The notes below the pieces were generated by a model. That model searched no databases. It saw only the letters and a program-made list of their open reading frames with translations, and was not told the DNA's origin. DNA of 64,000 nt from the NCBI GenBank assembly GCA_963693305.1, contig OY855908.1, positions 22,716,493 through 22,780,492 of the forward strand, in the 5' to 3' direction. Below, piece by piece: positions 50,701 to 61,300 of this stretch (within the stretch, counting starts at the first letter, position 1; each line of letters begins with the position of its first letter). The position numbers were made by a program, and so were the translations under genes. The DNA is from Meandrina meandrites. Taxonomy: Eukaryota; Cnidaria; Anthozoa; Scleractinia; Meandrinidae.

Positions 50701-53700
50701 TGAGTATTATCTTTCACCTGACATTGGCAACAAGCATCTTTTTGTTTGATGGAAACTTGTACACTTCACTACAAAAGTATACATGGACTTAGGATAGCCA
50801 ACCTATTGCTAGAAACGATACCAGTGGCAGAAACCTTTAGGCCAGGGTTTGAAAACTTGTTTTAAAGACAGGATAGGTAAGTTTGTTTTCTGCGTGAGCC
50901 CTAAAGTGAATCTCACTTTCCTGTATAAAATAAAACAGTTAATTTAATTAAAGAAGAAGTATCATAAAGTAAATAGTTGGTAGAAAAGTTTGCTTAATAG
51001 CATTAAAACTACCAATGATCAAGTAAGGTTGTCGTTTTTATTTTTTGTAGTTCCTAAAGCACAAGGCAAGAAAACAACAATAACCTCGAGTGATCGAGTG
51101 GCTGTGTTCCTTGAACTCGCTGATGCTCACATGGAAGCTGGACAGCTGGTAAACAAATAAGGAATGCTTTAAATAATAGATATACTTTATCAAAACCATG
51201 CACATTACCACTGCGAATAGTCACTTAGCTTACTAAACTAATGATTCAATCCTCTTCCTGACTTGTGGCATATCAGGCTTTTACAACAGATCGCTCTGTT
51301 GCATCGCCGTAAAAATTCATTTGATTTGTTTGTTGTTTTTGCAGCACGAGGCTACCAAAGTGATGCAGGATGCCTTGCATGAGTTCAGCGGCACTCCTGA
51401 AGAAGTCAGGTAAGCCTGATCGTGCTTTATAAATTCTCGTTATCACTACCAGGACCACCGCTCACATTTTACTCTGGAGATCATTCTTTATTTTGCATAC
51501 ATGTCTGAGTACACGATAGTCAAGGATAGAGTATCAGCAGCTAAGACTTTGCTCACTGTGATACGTCTAAGACTTAGTCTAAACGTCTAAGAAGGGCTGT
51601 TCATGAACTGTTTTAATCTTATCCATTCTCAGTGCATTCAATAAGCACCGATGGCCGACGAAAAGTGTTGGCTACTTTGCTCAGAGAAGTCGGCTACTTT
51701 TTCCCTTAAAGTGATGTAACTAGTGAAAGATCCTTTCAAACCTTGTTGATGCAGTCGGCTACTCTATTCTAACCAGCTGCCTACTTCAAATGTTATTGAA
51801 ACCCCTGCATTCTTTTATGCTTGATTATTGCTTACTATCACGTCTGGTATTTATCTTCATTTGGAAACTGTTATTTTAAGATGCCCTTTAAAATGATAAG
51901 ATTTCAATCTGTACATCACAAGAATGACCTTTTCATCGTGCGTTAACTTTTTAAATATTAATTCAAACTTGCTGTTGTTCTACTTTCTTATCAGGGTTCA
52001 GATATCCAATGCAGACTTGGTGTTAAAGAACGGTGATACTGAGCAAGCTTTGACTATACTGAGGCAAATAACCCCAGAACAAAGGTCGGTATGGTGTGGT
52101 ATAAAGTGTTTTTATAGCATAAAATATTCAAGTTCGTTTATGATAGCGGTATAAAATATAAAACAAAGGAAAATGAAAGTGGTTTCAAATCAAAAACAGA
52201 AATTTAAATGATTGATTGATTGATTGACTGGCAGACTGACTGACTGACTCTGACCTTACTGACTGATTGAAAGGCGGACTGACTGACTGACCGACTGACT
52301 CTGACCTTACTGACTGACTGACTGACTGACTGACTGACTGACTGATTGGCTGACTGACTGACTGACTGGCTGACTGGCTGACTGACTGACTGACTGACTG
52401 ACTGACCAACTGACTGACTGACTGGCTAACTGACTGACTGACTGACCGACTGACTCTGACCTTACTGACTGACTGACTGACTGACTGACTGACTGACTGA
52501 CTGGCTGGCTGACTGACTGGCTGACTGACTGACTGACTGACTGGCTGACTGACTGACTGGCTGACTGACTGACTGACTGACTGACTGACTGACTGGCTGA
52601 CTGACTGACTGACTGGCTGACTGACGGACGGACGGACGGACGGACGGACAGACGAAGTGATTGACTGATTGATTTATTGATTGATTTACAGTTACTACAT
52701 CAAGGCAAAAGAGAAGATGGCAGAGATATATTTACATCATCGTAAGGACAAGCGTTTGTACGCCAGCGTCTACAGAGAACTTGTTGACAAGAACCCAAGC
52801 GCTCACACATGTCTGCTGTTGGGAGATGCATACATGAGCATACAGGAGGTGAGTACTAAAACAGCCATGCTGGACGATAATATGTTTCAAAGATTTGTGC
52901 TTTGTACACTCTAAGAAAAAAAAAGAATTTCGCTTTTCAGAAAGAGTTCAATTTATTTATTTGTTTGTTTGTTAAATTAAGCCTGAGAAAGCAATTGAAG
53001 TGTACGAGACAGCCTTGAAGCGAAATCCCAGAGATGGAGCACTGGCCAGCAAAATAGGACAAGCACTGGTCAAGACACATCATTACGGAAAGGTATATGT
53101 ATTGTTGTTGTTGTTGTTCAGTGTTGTTTAAGTTTATTTGTGACGATAATAAGTCAAGAAGTGATTTGCTAGTTGTTAGAGATGTTCTTACAGTGCCTAA
53201 AATCACGTTGAGTCTTGTGTTGTGTTACAGGCCATCAACTACTACGAAGCTGCCTTGAAAAGTGGACAGCAAAACTTCTTAAGGTTTGTTCAATGCTTTG
53301 ACCGCAACGTATGCTGCAACATAGTTTAGTGATCCTTCTAAAGAGTGTTTTCCTTTGTCAGGTACGACTTGGCTGAGCTTTATCTTAAGCTGAAAAACTA
53401 CGAAAAGTCGGACAAGGTTATCAAGACAGCGCTGGAACAAGAAAAAGGTACAATCTGTTTTTTTTTTATGTTCGCGTACAACCTTTTTTTAGATTTGGAC
53501 AGTAAAAAGTGGTTTGGATAGCATTTAGGTATTGTTATTTATTTTTACCTAATTTTTTTGTATCAAATACACCAAAGCTGAAATACGCTAAATAGAGTTG
53601 TCCAGTTGTATAATTGAAAAGAAGGTTTTTTGCAGTTTTTAGATTGCGCCTGTTATTTTGCTTTAAACATGATGTTCAGTCATACACGAAAGTTTGCACT

Positions 53701-56700
53701 ATTCAGGTTTCTTTTACAATACATATAGGATCATAGACAAATTTCTTGCACAGTTTCTATTTTCTTTGTATGTTAATGTGCAATAGTTTTGTGTTTACGA
53801 ACTGAAGCAATCTTCCTTTCTTCTATTATTTCCTCCACCTTATGGCATCCATTTCTTCTACCTCTTCAGCTAATGATCTTCCATCGTTGATGGAAGAAGC
53901 TCGGCTACTGGAACTTCAAGCTCGGGTTTATCAAAGGTCCGGCAATATTGAAGAAACTCTCAAGACCCTAACCAGAGCTAAGGAGGTTCAAACAAGGTGA
54001 AATAAGCTTAATAGTCAGAGTATGACCAATCTAAAAATAAAACCTCGGTGGTTTCTTGTCTAATCAGAAAGAGCGCTCCGATAAAACATTATGTGAGCTT
54101 GTCACAAGCGCGATGCTTGCAATTAAAATGCTGAGAAACGCTGGCTTAGTCAGTTCTCGAGACGCAAATCCTTTTCGTTTTTATTTCTTCTCGACTTGTC
54201 TAGAATTCCGTTTCTCTCTTCCTTTTTTTGTGGAATCAAATTTTCAGTTGGTGGTACGTTTGAAACTCAATTGGCATACCATTACGTGTTCTGTAAGACG
54301 AATTCTTATCAACGAACTGAAGTTATACTGCATAATGAATCTTGTTCAATAATTAGAAGTAAATGTACCGGTATTTCCATTTTGCAGGGTTTTGAGAAGA
54401 GTTGGCGTGGAGCAGCCAGATGCTGTGAAAGCACAAAAATTACAAGCTGCAAAGTAAGTTTGTTCAAATGGAAATAATTAGTTTAACTTATTACGTTCAC
54501 AGTTACTTTCCTCTTACTCGGTAACTCGAGGGCACAAGACGTACGTGAGATCTGTACGTCACTTGCGTGCTTGTCTTTTGGGGTTTTGTTTATTTTTCCA
54601 CATGAAACATGTCTTGTTTTTACAGGATCTGTGCAGAAATGGCAGAGCTGTCTACGAATGCGAGAGAATACGAGAAAGCCATTAATTTCTACAAGGAGGG
54701 GCTGACATACGATGAAACTCATTTACCGGTAATTGTTAACGTGCTTAACGTCATTTCTCTGTTTTGCATTGCGCATCCTTACTGCGCACGAATTATTGCG
54801 TCATAAGCACGCGCTCACAGCGCGCGCGAATCAGTCTTACTAGATTCCCTATGAGGCTAAGCTCAGCAGGGAATAGAATGCTTATTTGCTCTTAAACTAG
54901 TAGTAATCATGGATTATGGAGTGCGTTCGTGGGGATTTCTTTGTTTTGAACAGCCAATCCAAAACAGGAATCCAAATCCAATCCAAAACAGCCAATCCAA
55001 GCCAATCCAAAACAGCCAATCCAAAACAGTCGCGATAGGCGTATAAAATCGCCAAGTGTGTCGCCGGCTTTAGGCGAGTTACGCGACTGTTTATATCGCC
55101 ATACAAATTTGAAACGACCGCGCGCGCAACATAAACAGTAACAACACGCGTCCAACATCACTTGAAACTATCGGCAAAACAATTTTAATCCAACAGCGCA
55201 CGAGGAAGCACAGACATTTTTTTTACTACTGTAGAAGGAAGCACTGCCGAAACGTTTAGTTTTTCGGCTAAATTGAATTGTTTTTGCGCGCGCTGTCTTT
55301 GCGGCTTTGTGTGACGCAATTTATTGCCTTCTAATGTCTTCTCACATGAGATCGAGGCCATCCTGCCACATACCGACATACATACCGACATAGAACGACT
55401 TTCGCTTGCGCGTTCACAGGACAACCACGGGACCACAGGTCACCACAAGATTAGGATGCGTTCTCCTATCGTCGAACGCAACAAGCATGGTGACCTACCT
55501 TGTTTCTGACTAATTTTGACCTACCATTCATTATCTTTTTGTTTGAAGAGTTTGAAAAAAATCATGTGTTCTAAAACCAACTTATTGCTATTAATGTGTT
55601 ATTCATGGCGATAAACTGAATAATGGCCTCGAGAACACGCACGCGAGGGAATATTTAACCAATTTCCTGTAACACTACGTTTATTTGCCATTAAATATGT
55701 ATTAAATTGCTCCTTAACGGCGATATATGACTACTACGTTATCTAATGGCTTACTTTAGTTATGTGCTTCCTATTCCCATGGAAAGTAGCGTACACTGAT
55801 CAAATAAACATGCTTTTGTTCGGCGAAATTACAAGGAATTTTGGGGTAACTTGGTTTCATAATATCTCGTTAACGGAGCTGGTGACCTATCTTTTTTATT
55901 TTATTTTTCGACTTATTGCACGATAAATAACAAATTGTGAACGTTTGACAAAAATCATGTGTTTAGTTGTATTTCGGAGGAATGACCTTAAGCTAGGTCC
56001 ACTGGTGTCAAGCAGCTCTGCGGTGAAGAAGTGCACTAGAGTGGCTTAGTAATACCACTTTAATTCAGAAAGTTGTTTCAAAACACCCTTACATTCAGGG
56101 AACACCGAATAATGTCAGCTAGGTTCGTCTAACGATCGCTCATTGAAGCAAAAAGCTTTTAAATTTGAAGTCAACAAGCGTGAATGTTTGGCAAATTGTC
56201 TGGTTTCTACTTGACTTTTCAGTACTTATTTGTATTATCTATTCAATGAAGTCATAAAATTGGGCGTTGCCACCTTGTCGAAACAAATGTACGTCATGTC
56301 CCTCGAAATCTTGGACTGGGGACGAAATAGAGCATGTTCTTTGGTATCCGTTCCCCCTGTTAACTGGTTTTGAGTCAATGGCTTCTAAATCGAAACTTTA
56401 AGCTCAAAATTAAGATCAAGAAATGCCGCATACAGCTGTCCATTGCTTTCAAGATACCGGGATAAACACATTGTCTTGTCAACCAAACCGCTAAGCGTAC
56501 CTGATAACCTGGTGACTGTAGATTGTCTATACAGGCAATACCTTATTAGCCTTACCCTTAGTTCAATGTACTTGTTTTTTTTTTTTTTGCATTTATTTGT
56601 GTCTTACTAGTAGTCAAATCTCATGCGTTGCTTGTTTTATTCTGTTTTAGTCCATGTTAGCGCTGGCCAGATTGTATTTAACAGTGGATGATCTGGATTC

Positions 56701-58319
56701 CTGTCAGCAGCAATGTGTCCAATTGCTTAAAATGGACTCGGAAAATGACGCCGCTACAGTAGTAAGTATATTCATTGTCGTACCTTATGCCTCTGAGTAA
56801 ATAGTTCTTCTTCATTTAAATCAATGCAACAATTGCATTAACACCAGGAATTACTGTTCACAGTCGGTTTGTCTTTGTTGATACTAGACACTTTTTACTT
56901 TTGTATTCGGTCCATTTCGGTTCAAATTAGCGCGTTCGTACACTTGGTATAGGTGTTGTTGCCATATACTACAAGTAGGCAAACACCAAGTCCAAAATGA
57001 GTTTTATAACCTGCAGGATATACAGCATACCGTCTGAGAGATGAGTGAGGCCAAAGAAAACTAATGGATGTAATTCGTCTTGTAATTGACGTACGTTTCT
57101 TCAGTAATAGTAATAATTTATCTCGTTTGCTTTCCAGATGATGGCCGATTTAATGTTCAGGAAAAATGAATATGATTCTGCCACATTTCACTTCCAACAA
57201 CTGCTGGAGAGAAAGCCAGGTATGTTACCTTGTACACGTTCGCACTGCAATGCAAAAATTCACACGATAATACTTCAGCATACGGATAGAATAATGTTTG
57301 TTTGAATTCATCATCTCTGATTTACAAGAAAAAAACATAGATGTCTTCTTTCGGCTTACCATTCAGTTCTGGACATAGGAAAATTGCCAAAACAGTGAAA
57401 GAACATTAAATAACACAGCAAATGCGGGTAAAACAAATTAAAGAAGATAAAATCGGATTGCGATATGGGTTTTTGAAGTATTGTGAGCCTGAACAGTTTT
57501 CAAAGTTAATCTCGCTGTTTGTAACTTTTAATTATAAATTTTGTAACGAAGCAATGATTTTGTCATTTAGGTCCTTAGAAGTAATTTCTTCGCTTCCATT
57601 TAGTTCCGTAGCGAGTATTTGGCAAAGTAGACGAAACTGAACTGTGACGACACAGATCTTTCTTCACGCCTGCCATTTTTCATCCTATACGCATATTTAG
57701 TGTCACTCCACGTAATAAGGCACTTTTCTTTCCGACATTTCTTTCCAAAACTTTCCGGAGTGCTGAAATGGTAAATTGAAATGTTAGAAATATAATGAAG
57801 ATGACCTTTTTCAATAATGACACGAGCATGGGACAAAGAAAAATTCTGATTCCCCGACGGCAGATACCGGTTGGGCGCTCTAACCAACTGAGCTACAAGA
57901 GACTCGTGGTGAGCTTGGCCATTTTCAGAAATATAGTTACCACTACAGGGCCACACATTTCGAATTATTTATAAACGTGTTTTCTTTACTTCAGATCATT
58001 ACAGCGCTCTTGCTCGCCTTATTAATCTTCTCAGAAGAGCAGGAAAATTGGACGAGTGTTCTAAATACCTCGAACAGGTTGGTGCTGAACTTTCCGTCGC
58101 AACAAGTCAGAACCTTTCTACTGTAGCCACATCTTTAATGTTTAAAAATCATTTACTTTCCGTTCAGGCTGAAAGTGCTATCCCGCGTGCAGCCATGGAT
58201 TCTGGATTAAATTACTGCAAAGGACTCTTTAACTGGTAAGGCTATTTAACAATTAGACCCGTAGCCCTTGCGGGCTACGGGTCAATAGCCCATGAGGCGA
58301 AGCCGAATGGTCTATTGAC

Positions 58320-58353
<34 letters not shown>

Positions 58354-61300
58354 TAGTATCACCCAACTAGTCGGACAGAAAAAGCAATAGTAAAGTCAGC
58401 AAATGCAAGTTGAAAAAATATTTATTCGGGAATAAAACGAAAAAAAGCGTCACGAATTTCGCTACTCAGTGACTATTACTAATAGTCCTCTAGTAGCTTA
58501 GCCAATCAAAATGCAGGATTTGCATTAAACCACTAGTTGGGTGATACTAAGTACCGTTAGGTTCCGTGTTTCTCATGCCCTGACGTTACTGAGCCCGCTA
58601 CAGTAAAGGACTCTTTTACTGGTAAGATTATATACTGCTGGGTTCCGTGTTTCGATCAGTATCCCATGCCCAGAAGATACTGAGCCCGCAATGGGCAAGG
58701 AGGTTGCCTAGTGACATGACGTAATCTGATGACGTCAAGCTGACGTGTCAACGTTCAGTTCGCTCATCCTTTTTTTTGATTGGACAATAACAATCGGAAA
58801 GTATATTTTTTACTGAAACGGTTTTTTCATTCGCTGCATTTCTCGTGTATACTGATAAGATAGTTTGTGACAGAGGGTTGAAACATTCATTTTTTTTAGG
58901 GGGGGGGGGGGGCGGGGTTGAAACATGAAATTCAGTTTAAATTCAATAACTGTAAGGAAAGTTGGCGAGTCGTTGTACCTTTTTTCAAAGCACATGGAAT
59001 AATCGGACGGTTTGTGCTATCTGTATAGCAAACTAGATAATTTTATTTAGCTGTTTTTCTTTTCTTTGAATAATGTCGGTTAGTTTCAGGTAATCTTTAC
59101 AGATTTGGTTTGTTCTGATTTAGGTACACAGTAAATCCCACGGCAGCCCTTAAACATTTTAATCTATCAAGAAAAGACTCTACATGGTAAGGGGTAATTG
59201 GGTGCTATATTGCGTTGACCTGGTGGAAAAAATCTGTTGGAAATTTCCATTGGTGCAATAGTTATTATGCAGCTTAACCTCTCTCCTCTGCAGCGGCCTC
59301 TTTTATTATTTTTCGTACAGGTTGGGGAATGGGAAGAGGTTAAAAGTAAGCGCGCGGAGCCTGGGGAGAAGGGCATATGGAAGCGTGCGGGGGACAATGA
59401 GGAGGGACAAAGAAAGAAAAGAGGCCCCTTTTTTCATTTTTGTGTTTTTCGCCTTCCCCCCCCCTCCACTGACAGAGCCTCTGCGAAGGAGAGAGCAGCT
59501 TTACTGATTAGCCAACTGTTTGGCCGCGGATCACTCGTCCAACTCACCAACCTCTGTCTGAACTAACCGACCAACCGGCCAACTGTGGGACTATACCTGA
59601 CAGTGATCATGGCAGCTTATTTTTTATATAAGACATAAAAAATGAATGATTAAATAAACTGAATGAAGATCTTTCGATCGATTTTTCTCTTACAAGGATT
59701 AACGCCCAGTAATAATTTGTGAACTAAGTTTCTGTCGTAGTTTATCTTTGTTGTATTACTTTTTTGTTTTGCTTGCCTAATGAGTAATTTACGACATGAT
59801 CTATCAATTAAGAAATAATTGTTTTCTTTCCACCAGGGGCGAGTATGCCGTGTACAACATGATCGAAATATGTCTCAATCCAGATAACGAGACTTTAGGA
59901 GGAGAAACCTTTGAGGCGGTGGATGGCGATGTTAGGTAAACTTGGAAATCTTTCTGTTTTGGGAACGTTCAGTGGTAAATGTTAAACATGGTCACGCTGC
60001 AGTAAGTAACTCATTGAATTTGTGACTGTATCCCCCCCCCCCCAAAAAAAAAAAACCATCCTGCCACTGCCTGAATTGTTTTTGGTCACAGCCAGTGCAA
60101 ATGAACTGGCTTTACCATAGCAGATGATGTTTTGCGTAATTGAAGCAAAGCAATGTTGTCGTCGTGTCGAAGCATGTTTATTTTGGTTCAGTTAGATACT
60201 ATGATCTGCACCCCACACCCCCTCTCCAAAAGAAAATTATTAACTCTCAAATTGAAAAAAGATGCTCATTTCTTCAGTAGTGTAGCTTCTTTGATACTGA
60301 TCCTCTAGTGTAGCAGTTGCTTTTGTTTTGGGGCTAGGGGCATTGTTCCTGTTGTTTGTTCTATTGTTCTCTCGAAGGGTAGCCGGCATTATGTGAGACC
60401 TTGCGAGAACTGCTAACAGAACCCATTTCTTTCAGGACCATGTTGAACAATAGGAATACGGCATTGGAAGTGGGGAGGGGTGTAGTTCTGTAGAATACTC
60501 CATTTTACACGCGTCTCTGTCGAGAATCGTGACTGTATCGTTAATGGTATCTATAAACTTGATAACGATGGTTGATCTCACCTGTCATCATATTTTCTTT
60601 GCATAGTCAAAACGAGAAACAGGATTCAGAAATGATGGCTGTTCGCACTGCTGAGAAACTTCTGAAGGTAAACATCATCCATCGTAGTTTTTGTTTCTGT
60701 TTACTTTTGCATTGCTGCCACTTCTTTTTTTACGTCGGGGATTTTATTTGAACAGGGAGGTTAAACTCGTGAGTAATTAATGCGGGCGCACTCGGGTTAT
60801 AACTTTTAAGGCTTTTACGCGATGGCTGGGAAACTTTGGGAAAATGTTCACCTATCGTTCGGTATTTTATAAAATGAAATTCGATTTTACTGAAGAAAAA
60901 TATTTATAATGATATTGGCGTTTAACGGGACCTCAATATTTTAACAAAATCGCATCCAGTAAAAAAATTTGCTGAAAGTTTTTTTGCTAAATTTGTGGAA
61001 TCAGCTTATATTGACTTAATACATACCATAGCCAAGTTTTAGGGAAATCACTGGAGCTCCTTAGTTCAATCGAATTTCAGATTATTGCTGAATGATAGGT
61101 GAACAGTTTCCCAACGTTTTACAGTCATCGCGTCAAAGCCTAAAAAGTTATAACCCAAAGCTACATGTAGAACGGAGTCACCTTAAGCACGTATCATTTT
61201 ATAGAAAACTTGAGCATTTAGTTGTAACAAGTTGCGTTCTTCTTTTGTTCCACAAAGAACTTGGTAGCTGAAGAAGTTCTATCAACATATGTTTGTCATA

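Noticed and set aside
52185..52409. Minus-strand serine/glutamine-repeat open frame
   Set aside because: It is a translation of the CTGA array.
55185..55509. Open frames on both strands in TTC21B intron 28
   Set aside because: They are mutually overlapping, lack domain motifs and splice-compatible ends, and lie wholly inside an intron of a confident gene.
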